Source: Gemmatimonadota bacterium
Lineage (GTDB): Bacteria > Gemmatimonadota > Gemmatimonadetes > Gemmatimonadales > GWC2-71-9
DNA length: 37,613 nt
Direction: 5' to 3'
Assembly: GCA_025350665.1 (NCBI GenBank)
Contig: JANXXJ010000349.1
Coordinates: 1-37,613 of the forward strand
How positions within the stretch are numbered: position 1 is the first letter of the stretch; each line of letters opens with the position of its first letter. The notes under the pieces are model-generated. The model was not told the origin of the DNA. It saw only the letters and a list, made by a program, of their open reading frames with translations, and made no database searches. Made by a program: the position numbers and the translations under genes. This document shows, in pieces, positions 18,186 through 28,568 of the stretch.

Positions 18186-19016
18186 TCACCGACGTTCTCG
18201 CGGAACGCAAAATAGGTCGAAGCTCTTGCGGTTGAAGAGATTGGCATCGTCGATCTCTTCAGCCAGGAACTCGGGTGCCCGTTCTTCAACCCGATAGGCG
18301 CGATAGTCCATCTCGCGCACAAACGCCAGCAGGCGTTGCCGGTAGCCGGGCCGAGACTTCGTCGCATTAAACACTTCGATCTGCAAGAACGGCCGACACC
18401 GGCGAATCAATTCCCGGACCGATTCCAAAATCGTCAAGTCATATCCTTCTGCGTCGGTCTTAATGAAGCGAATCCGGTCCGCCAGCGCGGGGAATTGGTC
18501 CCTCAGTAGGCGCTCCAGGTTCCGCCCTTCAACCGATACTCTGTATGCACTGCCATGGACCCACCGACTGACGCCTTCATGGATTCCGCCGTTGCAATGG
18601 CCGCGGTCGGGATATTTGAAGACGACTGGGCCGTCGCTCTCAGTCACGGCCAGCTGGAGGGGGACGATGTTGGTGCGATCAGGATTGAGACTCGCAGTCT
18701 TCTCCAATACCGGAAACACAAAAGGATTTGGCTCAAACGCGAGGACAACGCCGGACCGTCCGACCGCCAAAGCGATCGGAAGGGTGCTGTCCCCGATGTG
18801 GGCGCCGACGTCGATGGCAACATCGCCTTCATGGAGAAACCGGCGAAGGTTGCGGATGTACTGGGGATCGGGCACCGCACTATAGGCTCGAGGGTGTAGC
18901 CACCGGGCGACCGCGACTTCGCCGACTTCGTCGATCTCGTGGGTCTCGACTTCAAAGCCGTATCGCAATGGTTTGGGCTTGAAGCCGAGTAAGTAGAAGA
19001 ACTCGACAAACTTCAC
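18186..19016 (-). CDS. FkbM-family SAM-dependent methyltransferase
   Basis: A 276-residue class I methyltransferase. SAM-binding motif I is AIDVGAHIGDST, followed by LAFEPNPFVFPVLEK and the FkbM hallmark FIKTDAEGYDLTILES. FkbM-type enzymes O-methylate sugars or polyketides, so methylation of a surface glycan is likely here. The frame is open to 19145, but I choose the GTG at 19016: AAGGA lies 6 nt upstream and the residues before it look non-protein. Codon use is A/T-richer than the operon. Its downstream neighbour is the exostosin-like gene, 9 nt away. Confidence 0.82.
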   Translation of the reverse strand: MKFVEFFYLLGFKPKPLRYGFEVETHEIDEVGEVAVARWLHPRAYSAVPDPQYIRNLRRFLHEGDVAIDVGAHIGDSTLPIALAVGRSGVVLAFEPNPFVFPVLEKTASLNPDRTNIVPLQLAVTESDGPVVFKYPDRGHCNGGIHEGVSRWVHGSAYRVSVEGRNLERLLRDQFPALADRIRFIKTDAEGYDLTILESVRELIRRCRPFLQIEVFNATKSRPGYRQRLLAFVREMDYRAYRVEERAPEFLAEEIDDANLFNRKSFDLFCVPRERR

Positions 19017-19095
19017 GGCGAATCCTTGGAGTGCCGGCCCCAAGCGTAACCATGGACCGGTTTGACTGAAAGAGGCTCCACCAGACACTCTACCC

Positions 19096-19179
19096 TCAAA
19101 TCCCTGCGGCTCCACGCCCGGCCTGACCAACCTGGGGCAGATCAAGGGACCACCAAGCCAGGCGAACGACAGCCCTCAT
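19096..19179 (-). pseudogene. Possible 5' remnant of an interrupted operon gene
   Basis: An ATG at 19179 overlaps the TGA of the preceding glycosyltransferase (ATGA), the usual coupling in this operon. It opens a 27-codon frame starting MRAVVRLAWWSLDLPQ that ends at 19096, just before the low-G+C FkbM gene. It may be the start of an old gene whose tail survives at 17155-17105. It could also be a chance frame. No family is recognisable. Confidence 0.3.
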
Positions 19180-20123
19180 TGGAACGCACCGCTCAGCATC
19201 TCGGTCAGCCGGTGCCCCCAGGTGTGCTCGGCCAGCGCCCGCTGCCGAGCCGCGGCCGCCAGTGCCGCCCGACGGGCCGGGTCGGCGAGCAGTTCCCGAG
19301 CCCGGACCCGGAGTTCGTCGGGAGAGCGGAACAGCACGATCTCCCGACCGTCCGCGAAGTTCCGCGCGATGTCGGCCTTGGCGTCGCAGAGCTGGGCCGT
19401 GCCGATGGCCGCCAGTTCGAAGACTCGACGGTTGGCTCCGGTGCCGTACCAGCCCCGCTCGGCCGGCTCGCCGAAGAATTGATGGACGTTGAGCGCCAGG
19501 TCCGCGTTGCTGAAGGCCCTGATGAAATCGTCACCGTAGAGCGGACCAGCGGGCCAGTCGGGGCCCCAGACGCGGAGACCGAGGTCCGCCACCAACTCGA
19601 GCGCCGCCGCCCGCCCCGGCTCCCGGGACCCCACGAAGGCAATCGGTGACCGGGGCCAGCGGGGGTCGGGCAACGGGCGATGAAACGACGGCTCACACCC
19701 CTCGGCCAGGTAACGGGCGTTCCTGCCTAACGCGACGTGCCGCGCCACCATGGAGGAATCGAAGACGAACACCACATCGTAGGCGCGGCCGATCCGGAGG
19801 GACACGTCGAGCAGATGGGGGCTGTCGGGGAACCAGTTGAGCCAGCGGGCCCTGGAACCCTGCCTCAGTCGATCGATCGCCTCGGGTTCGAGGCTGGCAC
19901 CCTTGAACACGAGCACCGCATCGGGACGGTGGCCCGCGATCACGCCGCCCAGGCGTCGTTCCAGCGTCCGGCCGAGGGCCCGGCTCAGTGCGCCGATCCG
20001 TTCCTCGCAGCAGGCCACCTCGCACCCCAGGTCGCCAAGCGCCCGGGCGATGGCACCACCGGTCCGATGATAGCGCTGGTTGAACTTGGCGACGAGAACG
20101 ACTCGCAGACCGGAAAACGCCAT
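19176..20123 (-). CDS. CgeB-like glycosyltransferase
   Basis: A 315-residue GT-B-type protein resembling the CgeB/DUF3880 group. The N-terminal domain starts LRVVLVAKFNQRYHRTGG and contains WFPDSPHLLD (about 95-104). The C-terminal domain has the donor-site pattern LNVHQFFG...GANRRVFELAAIGTAQLCD, followed by RARELLADPARRAALAAAARQRALAEHTW, a helical end typical of these proteins. No signal peptide. It has the same domain plan as the next gene upstream, 9 nt away. It probably adds a sugar to the cell-surface glycan; donor unknown. Confidence 0.8.
   Translation of the reverse strand: MAFSGLRVVLVAKFNQRYHRTGGAIARALGDLGCEVACCEERIGALSRALGRTLERRLGGVIAGHRPDAVLVFKGASLEPEAIDRLRQGSRARWLNWFPDSPHLLDVSLRIGRAYDVVFVFDSSMVARHVALGRNARYLAEGCEPSFHRPLPDPRWPRSPIAFVGSREPGRAAALELVADLGLRVWGPDWPAGPLYGDDFIRAFSNADLALNVHQFFGEPAERGWYGTGANRRVFELAAIGTAQLCDAKADIARNFADGREIVLFRSPDELRVRARELLADPARRAALAAAARQRALAEHTWGHRLTEMLSGAFQ
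19724..19732 (-). repeat. YGTTAGGCR word 4
   Basis: CGTTAGGCA on the minus strand in a CgeB-like gene; codons GCG-TTA-GGC (Ala-Leu-Gly). Confidence 0.6.
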
Positions 20124-20132
20124 GCCCAGGGG

Positions 20133-21133
20133 CTAGTCGCCCGCCGGCTCCGGCAGGGCAGGCGCGTTAGGCACGAGGCCGACGGCTTCGAGGATCCGCC
20201 GCATCCGGTGCATCTGGGTATGGCGGGCCAGCACCTTGCGCCGAGCCGCGGCGCCCAGTTCTTCGGCCGCGGCCGGCGCCTGGAGGAGTTCCTGGACCCG
20301 TCCCTTGAGATCCTTGGCCGAGGTAAAGGTCACTACCTCCCGCCCGACGTCGAAATACGTCGGGAGGTCGAGCCGTTCATCCACCACCTGCGGCACCCCC
20401 ATCGCGGAGAGTTCGAACAGCCGTTGGTTGCACGAAGCGCCGATGCCACCCTTGCCCAGGCCGTGATGCAGGTTCACCGCCACCGACGCGCCGCCGTAGG
20501 CGCGGACGAACTCGGCCGTGCTCCTGATTTCCCCGCGGCAGTAGTCGCGAAGCGACGTCCGGCGCCAGCCGGGGCCCCACAGCGCCAGGCCGAATTCCAG
20601 CAACTCGGAGAGGTGCCGCTCCCGTTCCGGGGTCGCCCCGCCGGCGAAGACGACATTGGCCCGGTACTGGTCGCGGCTCTTGAGGGGTCGGTACACCGAG
20701 GGGTCGGCGGCCAGGGGGAGGACCTCGATCGTCTTCCCGAACGACCGCTCGCACGCGCCGGCCACGTCGCTGCCGACGACGAAGACCGTATCGTAGGCCC
20801 GGGCCACCGGCAGAATCTCGTCGATTCGCCTCATGTCGTCGGTGAACCAGTTGGCGAGCTTGACCCCGGTCGCCGACCGAAGCACCTCCACCAGCGCCTC
20901 GTCGATGTCGTATCCGCCGGTCACCAGCACCAGGTCGGCTTCCGCCACCTCGATACTCTTGAGCAAACGCGACCGGAGATCGCTCCCGCCGAGAAACCCG
21001 AGCAAGCCGGGCCGACGGCGAAGATCGAAGGTCGTGACGTCACAACCGAGCCGCTCGAGGGCCCGGACCCGCTGAAACGAATGCGCATGTTCGGCGTCGT
21101 CGAACGAAGCGATCAGCAAGACCGACGGTGCGG

Positions 21134-21137
<4 letters not shown>
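20133..21137 (-). CDS. CgeB-like glycosyltransferase
   Basis: A 334-residue GT-B-type protein of the CgeB/DUF3880 group. It shows ANWFTDDMRRIDEI (about 115-128), PLAADPSVYRPL at the domain boundary, and NLHHGLGKGGIGASCNQRLFELSAMGVPQVVDE in the donor domain. It parallels the following gene in plan and key motifs (N-x-RLFEL/RRVFEL), suggesting an old duplication with divergent specificity. GTG start at 21137 overlaps the exporter's TGA (GTGA), so it is translated with the ABC exporter. Acceptor and donor are unknown. Confidence 0.82.
20165..20173 (+). repeat. YGTTAGGCR word 5
   Basis: CGTTAGGCA, antisense to a CgeB-like gene near its end, whose codons are GTG-CCT-AAC (Val-Pro-Asn). Confidence 0.6.
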
Positions 21138-22951
<1,814 letters not shown>

Positions 22952-22957
22952 GGGAGG

Positions 22958-22963
22958 AAGCTA
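22958..22963 (-). promoter_or_regulatory. Possible -10 box for the ABC exporter operon
   Basis: TAGCTT on the minus strand ends 6 nt before the ATG at 22951; the bases between are pyrimidines, so no Shine-Dalgarno. It is the same hexamer and spacing as before the histidine kinase gene at 377. Confidence 0.3.
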
Positions 22964-22972
22964 ATAGGACGT

Positions 22973-22978
22973 TATCTT
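22973..22978 (+). promoter_or_regulatory. Possible -10 box for the GT9 gene
   Basis: TATCTT ends 10 nt before the GTG at 22989 with only C-rich sequence between and no Shine-Dalgarno. It closely matches the tyrS upstream sequence. Confidence 0.35.
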
Positions 22979-22988
22979 CCCCCCGACT

Positions 22989-23996
22989 GTGACCAGGAAG
23001 ATTCTGCTCGTTCGGTTGAGTTCGATCGGCGACGTGCTGCTGGCGACGCCGCTCCTGCGCGTCATCAAAGCCCGCCACCCCGACGCCCGGATCACGTTCG
23101 TCACCAAAACGGCCATGCTGCCGCTGCTCGAACACAACCCGCGGATCGATGAACTGATCGGGTACGACCCGGTCAGGCCGATCCGCCCGCTGGCCCGGTA
23201 CCTGGCGCGCGGGGGGTTCACCGACCGGCTTGACCTTCACGGAAGTCTCAGGACCCAGATGCTCCGCTGGCTCGTCCCGGGGCGCTGGCATAGTTACCCC
23301 AAGCATCACGCGGCCAGGAGCCTGCTGATCCGAACCAAGCGGAACTGGTATCGTGATACCCGGCCCGTCCCCGAACGCTACTTCGACGCCGCCCGCGACC
23401 TCGACGTGACCCCCGACGGCAAGCCCCTCGAGATGTTCATCGGGCGCGAGGCAATGGACGACGCCGTCCGCCGTCTCCGCGAGGAAGGGATCGGCCAGGG
23501 CCGGGCGCTGGTCGCGCTGGCACCGGGCGCCCAGCACGCCACCAAACGGTGGCCGGCCAGACAATGGCAGATCCTGGCGGCGACGTTGACCGAACAGGGC
23601 ACCGATGTCGTTGTGTTAGGCGGCCCGGCGGAGTCGACGCTCGGGGCGGACATCGCGACGGCGGCCGGTGATCGGGCCATGAGCGTGGCTGGCCTGGTGG
23701 GACTCGGCGTGTCGGCGGCGCTGCTCAAGCTGGCCCGCTGCGCTGTGACCGGCGACACCGGCCTGATGCACCTCGCCACGGCCGTGAGCACCCCCGTCGT
23801 CGCCCTGTTCGGACCGACTGTGCAGTCGTTCGGGTTCTTCCCCTACCGCGCCCGGGCCACGGTCCTCGAGCGGAATCTCCCCTGCCGGCCCTGCAGTGCG
23901 ATGGGGGGCCCGGTTTGCCCGCTCGGGCATCACCGCTGCTTGACCGACATCACGACCGATCAGGTATTCGACGCCGTCCGCCGGCTCCCTCGATGA
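22989..23996 (+). CDS. GT9-family (heptosyltransferase-like) glycosyltransferase
   Basis: A 335-residue GT-B enzyme of the WaaC/WaaF/RfaF group, which transfers ADP-heptose to LPS inner core at the inner membrane. It starts ILLVRLSSIGDVLLATPLLRVIK, as the family does. The donor domain has LAPGAQHATKRWP (about 178-190) and the signature GDTGLMHLATAVSTPVVALFGPT (about 256-278). A Cys-rich tail (LPCRPCSAMGG...CP...C) is also common in GT9. The start is a GTG without Shine-Dalgarno. It is translationally coupled to the small downstream gene. ADP-heptose as donor is the family default, not proven. Confidence 0.88.
   Translation: MTRKILLVRLSSIGDVLLATPLLRVIKARHPDARITFVTKTAMLPLLEHNPRIDELIGYDPVRPIRPLARYLARGGFTDRLDLHGSLRTQMLRWLVPGRWHSYPKHHAARSLLIRTKRNWYRDTRPVPERYFDAARDLDVTPDGKPLEMFIGREAMDDAVRRLREEGIGQGRALVALAPGAQHATKRWPARQWQILAATLTEQGTDVVVLGGPAESTLGADIATAAGDRAMSVAGLVGLGVSAALLKLARCAVTGDTGLMHLATAVSTPVVALFGPTVQSFGFFPYRARATVLERNLPCRPCSAMGGPVCPLGHHRCLTDITTDQVFDAVRRLPR
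23614..23622 (+). repeat. YGTTAGGCR word 6
   Basis: TGTTAGGCG in the GT9 gene; codons GTG-TTA-GGC (Val-Leu-Gly). The only copy with T in the first position. Confidence 0.55.
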
Positions 23997-24352
23997 CCGC
24001 CCTCTCGCCCGTCTCGAAAACCCTGGTCGAGCTGATGGCCGCCGCGCCGCGCGGCCCCCGGCGGGAGGGGCTCTTCGCCCTCTGGCTCACCACCCGGCTA
24101 ATCGAAGACCTCGGGCCCCCGACCGTCGACCGGACCTTCCGCCGCCGGGTCGCCTTGCTCGAGAAGCGACTGTCCAGCCTTGGCCTGTCGCAGGCCATGA
24201 AGAAGGGCATCTCCACCACTCTCGTCATGCTCAAGGAGCCGGTCCGCCCCGACCCGGCGACCCTCCGGTCCCAACTGGGGGCCCCCACCCGGGACGGCGT
24301 CGGCGCCGACGCCGCCGACCTCCTCAATCGGGCGGCCCGAGCGCTTCGGTAA
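23993..24352 (+). CDS. Small protein of unknown function
   Basis: A 119-residue basic, mostly helical protein with no signal peptide or membrane segment. Its ATG overlaps the GT9 stop (ATGA), which favours this start over the longer open frame and indicates co-translation with GT9. Residues ~25-65 (REGLFALWLTTRLIEDLG, RRRVALLEKRLSSL) look like packed helices; the C-terminus is alanine-rich. I recognise no family. It precedes a tandem repeat and then yebC. Confidence 0.7.
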   Translation: MTALSPVSKTLVELMAAAPRGPRREGLFALWLTTRLIEDLGPPTVDRTFRRRVALLEKRLSSLGLSQAMKKGISTTLVMLKEPVRPDPATLRSQLGAPTRDGVGADAADLLNRAARALR

Positions 24353-24379
24353 CCTCGCGCCGCCCCTCGCCTTCTCTTA

Positions 24380-24399
24380 AGTTGATCCCCGGAAACCGG
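24380..24399 (+). repeat. 20-bp tandem repeat, copy 1
   Basis: First of two exact copies of a 20-bp unit beginning AGTTGATCC and ending in CCGGAAACCGG, which itself can pair as CCGG-AAA-CCGG. Located in the 80-bp gap before yebC. Confidence 0.9.
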
Positions 24400-24419
24400 A
24401 GTTGATCCCCGGAAACCGG
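24400..24419 (+). repeat. 20-bp tandem repeat, copy 2
   Basis: Second exact copy, directly adjoining the first and ending 13 nt before the yebC ATG, just ahead of its Shine-Dalgarno (AAGGA). It would lie in the yebC leader. Confidence 0.9.
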
Positions 24420-24432
24420 GCAAGGATGAGCT

Positions 24433-25182
24433 ATGGCTGGCCACAGCAAATGGAAACAGATCAAACGGAAAAAGGCCGTCACCGATTCTCGGCGGGCCGG
24501 CGTCTGGACCAAGTGCATCCGCGAAATCACGGTGGCGGCCAAGGCCGGCGGCGGCGACCCCGGCGGCAACCCCCGGCTTCGCACCGCGCTCGATGCGGCC
24601 CGCGCCGTCAACATGCCCAACGACAACATGGACCGGGCCATCAAGAAGGGCACCGGTGAACTTGCAGGCGCGGTCTACGAGGATGTGACCTACGAGGGGT
24701 ACGGTCCGGGCGGCGCGGCGATCTTCATCGAGGGCACCACCGACAACGCCAACCGGACCGTGGCTGAGGTCCGGCATGCGTTCGCCCGGAACGGCGGGAA
24801 CCTCGGCGCTTCCAATTCGGTCGCCTGGATGTTCGATCGGAAAGGCCAGATCGCGCTCGACGCCGCCCGCTCGGCCGAGGACCAGACCCTCGAGGCCGCC
24901 CTTGAAGCCGGCGCCGAGGATTTTGGCAAGGAGGGAGACCTCTACCTCGTCACCACGGCCCCGTTCGACCTTCACCTGGTTCAGGACGCGCTCAAGGCCA
25001 AGGGCTACGTCGTGGACTCCGCCGAGATCGCCATGGTGCCCAGGAACACCGTCAAAGTGGAGGGCGACGACGCCACCAGGCTGCTCAAGATGGTCGAGAT
25101 GCTCGAGGAACTCGACGACGTCTCGAAGGTGTTCGCGAACTTCGACATCGACTCCGATACCCTCGCGGAAGCGGAGGCGTGA
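24433..25182 (+). CDS. yebC: YebC/PmpR-family protein
   Basis: A 249-residue cytoplasmic protein of the YebC/TACO1 family. It begins with the diagnostic MAGHSKWKQIKRKKAVTD and contains AAKAGGGDPGGNPRL, NMPNDNMDRAIKKGTG and YEGYGPGG. The family has been described as a transcription regulator and, more recently, as a translation factor helping ribosomes through proline-rich stretches. Length is typical. Its end overlaps the ruvC GTG, and the yebC-ruvC-ruvA-ruvB order is common across bacteria. A tandem 20-bp repeat lies in its leader. Confidence 0.95.
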   Translation: MAGHSKWKQIKRKKAVTDSRRAGVWTKCIREITVAAKAGGGDPGGNPRLRTALDAARAVNMPNDNMDRAIKKGTGELAGAVYEDVTYEGYGPGGAAIFIEGTTDNANRTVAEVRHAFARNGGNLGASNSVAWMFDRKGQIALDAARSAEDQTLEAALEAGAEDFGKEGDLYLVTTAPFDLHLVQDALKAKGYVVDSAEIAMVPRNTVKVEGDDATRLLKMVEMLEELDDVSKVFANFDIDSDTLAEAEA

Positions 25183-25712
25183 CCGCGAGTCAGGGCCTCA
25201 TCCTCGGCATCGATCCCGGCACCGCGGTGCTGGGATACGGCGTCGTGATGCCCGGCGAACTCGGGCGACCGGCGCGGCTGATTGAGTGCGGGGTGATCCG
25301 GACCCAGGCCCGAAGCCCGCTGTCTGATCGGCTCCTCGTCATCCACGAAGGCCTGCGGGAACTGGTGGAACGTCACCGCCCCGCCGCACTCGCGGTAGAG
25401 GACATCTTCTACGGCACGAACGTTCGCACTACCGTTGTTCTCGGCCACGCCCGCGGGGTGATTCTCCTGGCCGGCGCCCTGGCCGGAGTGCCGGTGTTCG
25501 AGTACCCGCCGGCGACGGTCAAGAAAATACTGGTCGGCCGCGGCGGGGCGATGAAACCCCAGGTCGGTTTCATGGTGGCCAAGCTCCTCGGCCTCAAGGC
25601 AGCGCCGGCGCCGGCGGACGCGGCCGATGGCGTCGCCGTGGCACTCTGCCATGCGATGGCCGGCCGGTGGACCAGGGCCATGAAGGGCAGGCAAACGGTG
25701 AGGCGGAAATGA
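25179..25712 (+). CDS. ruvC: Holliday junction resolvase RuvC
   Basis: A 177-residue endonuclease of RNase H fold that cuts Holliday junctions during recombination repair. Acidic metal-binding residues are in place: Asp12 in GIDPGT, Glu74 in AVEDIFYG, and Asp147/Asp150 in ADAADGVAVALCHA. Length is typical. The GTG start overlaps the yebC stop (GTGA) and the TGA overlaps the ruvA ATG, so it is made together with the branch-migration subunits. Confidence 0.96.
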   Translation: MTASQGLILGIDPGTAVLGYGVVMPGELGRPARLIECGVIRTQARSPLSDRLLVIHEGLRELVERHRPAALAVEDIFYGTNVRTTVVLGHARGVILLAGALAGVPVFEYPPATVKKILVGRGGAMKPQVGFMVAKLLGLKAAPAPADAADGVAVALCHAMAGRWTRAMKGRQTVRRK

Positions 25713-26308
25713 TCGCGGTCGTAAGTGGCGTGCTGGCGGACCGCAACGGCGACACCATCGTAATCCAGACCGATGGCGGCGTCGGCTACGCCGTGACCGT
25801 CCCGCTCGGCGTGTTCGAACGGCTGCCCCCGCCGGGATCCCGTTGCACGCTCCACACCGAACTGGTGGTGCGGGAGGACGGCTGGACCCTGTTCGGGTTC
25901 GATCGGGCCGGCGACCGGGAGATTTTTCGCCGTCTCCTTGGCGCGAGCGGGTTCGGGCCCAAACTCGCGCTCGCCCTGCTGTCGAGCCTCGGACCGGACC
26001 GGACCGTCCGGTCGATTCAATCCCGGGACATCGCGGCGCTCTCCACCGTGCCCGGCATCGGACGCAAAAAGGCCGAACGGCTGATCCTCGAGCTGAACGA
26101 CCGGTTCGGCGACGTGGCCGTCGACGCGCCGCCCCGAAAGAGTTCCGCCGGAGATCAGGCGGCCCGCGCCCTGGCGGCACTCGGTTATTCTCCGGTTCAG
26201 GTGGACGAAGCGATTCGCGCCGCTGTGTCCGCCGACGGCGCCGCCGATTCGGCCGCGCTCATCAGGCGCGCCCTCCAGATCCTCACGACGCCCAAAGGAG
26301 CACGTTGA
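25709..26308 (+). CDS. ruvA: Holliday junction branch-migration protein RuvA
   Basis: A 199-residue DNA-binding subunit that holds the four-way junction for the RuvB motor. The N-terminal OB-fold is residues 1-62 (EDGWTLFGF at its end). Two helix-hairpin-helix motifs follow (GFGPKLALALLS and VPGIGRKKAERLILEL). The C-terminal RuvB-binding domain is in ARALAALGYSPVQVDEAI. The ATG overlaps the ruvC stop (ATGA) with GGCGGA upstream. The stop shares a base with the ATG of the zinc-ribbon gene. Confidence 0.95.
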   Translation: MIAVVSGVLADRNGDTIVIQTDGGVGYAVTVPLGVFERLPPPGSRCTLHTELVVREDGWTLFGFDRAGDREIFRRLLGASGFGPKLALALLSSLGPDRTVRSIQSRDIAALSTVPGIGRKKAERLILELNDRFGDVAVDAPPRKSSAGDQAARALAALGYSPVQVDEAIRAAVSADGAADSAALIRRALQILTTPKGAR

Positions 26309-26496
26309 TGGTTACCACGATCGCCCGACCCCCGCATGTGACGGCCGAATGGCTGTGCACCAGATGCGGCGTCAGCAACCGCAAGTTCGTGCCGGTCGGC
26401 ACCCCGGTCGCCGATGACCGCTGCGTCTCGTGCCATGCCCGACACGCCATCTGGCCCGGCGAACGCCCGGTCCGCTGGAACTCGGAAGCGAAGTAG
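26308..26496 (+). CDS. 62-residue zinc-ribbon-like protein between ruvA and ruvB
   Basis: A small protein with two CxxC pairs (Cys17/Cys20 and Cys39/Cys42) spaced like a zinc ribbon and a WLCTRCG core; the basic C-terminus is short. The ATG shares one base with the ruvA stop (TGATG) and has AAAGGAG 7 nt upstream, a strong case for translation. The next gene, ruvB, starts 8 nt after it. I know no named family. Position suggests co-expression with the RuvAB machine but does not prove a function there. Confidence 0.75.
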   Translation: MVTTIARPPHVTAEWLCTRCGVSNRKFVPVGTPVADDRCVSCHARHAIWPGERPVRWNSEAK

Positions 26497-26504
26497 CCGG
26501 CCCC

Positions 26505-27527
26505 ATGTCCCGGGTCGAGATTACCACCCCCGACGAACTGCCGGAGGAACGCGGCGCCGACTCGGCGCTTCGCCCCTCCCGGCTCGATGAGTTCGTCGGC
26601 CAGGACGCCATCCGGTCGTCGCTCCAGATTGCGATCGACGCCGCCCTGGCCCGCCGGGACACGCTCGACCACATCCTGTTCTTCGGTCCACCCGGACTGG
26701 GCAAGACCACCCTCGCCATGCTCATGGCGAAGGAAATGGGCGTCCAGATCCGGACCACATCGGGGCCGGTGCTCGAGAAACCGGGCGATCTGGTCGGGCT
26801 GCTCACCGGACTCGGCAAGGGAGACATCCTCTTCATCGACGAGATCCACCGGCTCCGGCCCGTGCTCGAGGAATTTCTCTACCCCGCCATGGAGGATTTC
26901 CGGATCGACGTCCGGATCGCCGACGGGCCCAACGCCCAGACGATTCCGATGACGATCGAGCCGTTTACGCTGGTGGGCGCGACGACCCGGTTCGGCCAGC
27001 TCACGCCGCCGATGCGGGCCCGCTTCGGGATCGTCGAGCGACTCAACTTCTATGGCCCGGAGGATCTCGCCCGCATCGTCGCCCGGTCGGCCACGATCCT
27101 GAACATCCCGACCGAGCCCGCCGGCGGAATGGAAATCGCCAAACGCAGCCGCGGTACCCCGCGCATCGCCAACCGGTTGCTCCGCCGGGTCCGCGACTAC
27201 GCCCAGGTCCGGGCCGCCGGAGTCATCACGGCGGAGGTCGCGGCCGCGGCCCTGGCCCGGCTCAACGTCGACGAATTCGGCCTGGACGACATGGATGCCC
27301 GGATTCTCACGACAATCATCGAGAAGTTCGGCGGCGGACCGGTCGGTCTCCAGACGTTAGGCGCCGCCGTCGGCGAAGACAGCGGGACGCTGGAAGAAGT
27401 CTATGAGCCGTATCTCCTCCAGCAGGGCTTCCTCGAACGGACACCCCGGGGCCGGACCGCGACGGCCATGGCTTACCGCCGATTCGGGATGACGCCGCCC
27501 GCCGGGCAGAGCACGCTGTTCGGGTGA
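26505..27527 (+). CDS. ruvB: Holliday junction helicase motor RuvB
   Basis: A 340-residue AAA+ ATPase that drives branch migration with RuvA. It starts with the typical [12 protein letters not shown] (22-33), has Walker A GPPGLGKT (61-68), Walker [11 protein letters not shown], sensor 1 GATTR and arginine-finger region PMRARFG. The winged-helix end ([17 protein letters not shown]) binds DNA. Length is typical. The ATG at 26505 fits the conserved start. It overlaps queA by GTGA. Confidence 0.97.
   Translation: MSRVEITTPDELPEERGADSALRPSRLDEFVGQDAIRSSLQIAIDAALARRDTLDHILFFGPPGLGKTTLAMLMAKEMGVQIRTTSGPVLEKPGDLVGLLTGLGKGDILFIDEIHRLRPVLEEFLYPAMEDFRIDVRIADGPNAQTIPMTIEPFTLVGATTRFGQLTPPMRARFGIVERLNFYGPEDLARIVARSATILNIPTEPAGGMEIAKRSRGTPRIANRLLRRVRDYAQVRAAGVITAEVAAAALARLNVDEFGLDDMDARILTTIIEKFGGGPVGLQTLGAAVGEDSGTLEEVYEPYLLQQGFLERTPRGRTATAMAYRRFGMTPPAGQSTLFG
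27355..27363 (+). repeat. YGTTAGGCR word 7
   Basis: CGTTAGGCG in ruvB; codons ACG-TTA-GGC (Thr-Leu-Gly). Confidence 0.6.
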
Positions 27528-28555
27528 CCGGACTCCGCACCACCGACTTCGATTACCACCTGCCGGCGGAGTTGATCGCCCAGACTCCGACCGAGATCCG
27601 GGACACCAGCCGGTTGCTGGTCGTCTCCGGACCCACCGGCCAGCTCGCCGACCGCCGATTTGACCAGATCGCCGAACTCATCCCCGCCGGAGACCTGGTG
27701 GTACTCAACACCACCAAAGTCCGCCACGCCAGGCTCGTTGGCACCCGTCCGTCGGGCGCGACCGCCGAGGTCCTGCTGATCCACCCGGCCACCGACGACC
27801 GGTGGGTGGCGATGGGCAAGCCCGGCAGCGCCTTGAGACCTGGGAAGCGAATCATCCTGGGGCCCGGGGACGAAATCGAAACGGTCGAGACGCTCGACGG
27901 CCCCAACCGGCTGGTTCGGTTCATCGGCCTGTCCGCCGACCAGGCGATGGACCGCTACGGCCGCCTGCCCCTCCCACCCTACATCGAACGCGATCCCGCC
28001 CCCGCCGACGACGATCGCTACCAGACCGTCTACGCCGACCGGGCTGGCAGCGTCGCCGCACCCACGGCCGGCCTTCATTTCACCCCGGACCTGCTGGCGC
28101 GGCTTGGAGCACGGGGCGTCGAATTCGGCCGACTCGATCTTGAAGTCGGGCCGGGCACGTTCCGCCCCGTCGAAACCGCCGACCCGCGCGATCACACCAT
28201 GCACCGGGAGGCTTTCTTCATCCCGGAGAGGCTCGCAGCCCAGTACCTCGAGCTCCGGGCTCGCCGCGGCAAGCTCTGGGCGGTGGGGACTACGGTGGTC
28301 CGGGCCCTCGAGTCCGCCATCGGCCCCAACGGCCTGCGCAGCGGCCGCCATGAGACCTCGCTGTTGATTCTTCCCGGCCACGAATTCCGCGCGGTAGACC
28401 GCCTGAGCACGAATTTTCACCTCCCGCGCTCGACCCTCCTCATGCTGGTGAGTGCGTTCGGCGGCGTCGACCCGGTCCGGAGGGCCTACCGCCATGCCGT
28501 GACGGCGCGGTACCGGTTCTTCAGCTACGGCGACGCGATGGTGATCGTTCCCTGA
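27524..28555 (+). CDS. queA: S-adenosylmethionine:tRNA ribosyltransferase-isomerase
   Basis: A 343-residue enzyme of queuosine synthesis that transfers and isomerises the ribosyl part of SAM onto preQ1-modified tRNA, forming epoxyqueuosine. Family features are [14 protein letters not shown] at the start, LVVLNTTKV (57-65), [19 protein letters not shown] and the C-terminal [18 protein letters not shown] and [11 protein letters not shown]. Length is typical. The GTG start overlaps ruvB's stop. tgt, the next step-partner in the pathway, lies 1.3 kb downstream. Confidence 0.97.
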   Translation: MTGLRTTDFDYHLPAELIAQTPTEIRDTSRLLVVSGPTGQLADRRFDQIAELIPAGDLVVLNTTKVRHARLVGTRPSGATAEVLLIHPATDDRWVAMGKPGSALRPGKRIILGPGDEIETVETLDGPNRLVRFIGLSADQAMDRYGRLPLPPYIERDPAPADDDRYQTVYADRAGSVAAPTAGLHFTPDLLARLGARGVEFGRLDLEVGPGTFRPVETADPRDHTMHREAFFIPERLAAQYLELRARRGKLWAVGTTVVRALESAIGPNGLRSGRHETSLLILPGHEFRAVDRLSTNFHLPRSTLLMLVSAFGGVDPVRRAYRHAVTARYRFFSYGDAMVIVP

Positions 28556-28568
28556 GGAGCCTGCCTGC

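Larger units (their letters stand above)
17150..19095. other. Low-G+C segment inserted in the polysaccharide operon
   Basis: The two genes here use many more A/T-ending codons than their neighbours. A sampled 60-base line (18181-18240) is 53% G+C, against 72% for 16141-16200. Possible gene remnants lie at both edges. No integrase, insertion sequence or terminal repeat is visible, so exchange by homologous recombination is the simplest reading. Edges are approximate. Confidence 0.55.

Noticed and set aside
19017-19145. Longer FkbM protein starting at 19145
   Set aside because: Extra residues look non-conserved, and GTG 19016 has AAGGA 6 nt upstream. Not fully excluded.
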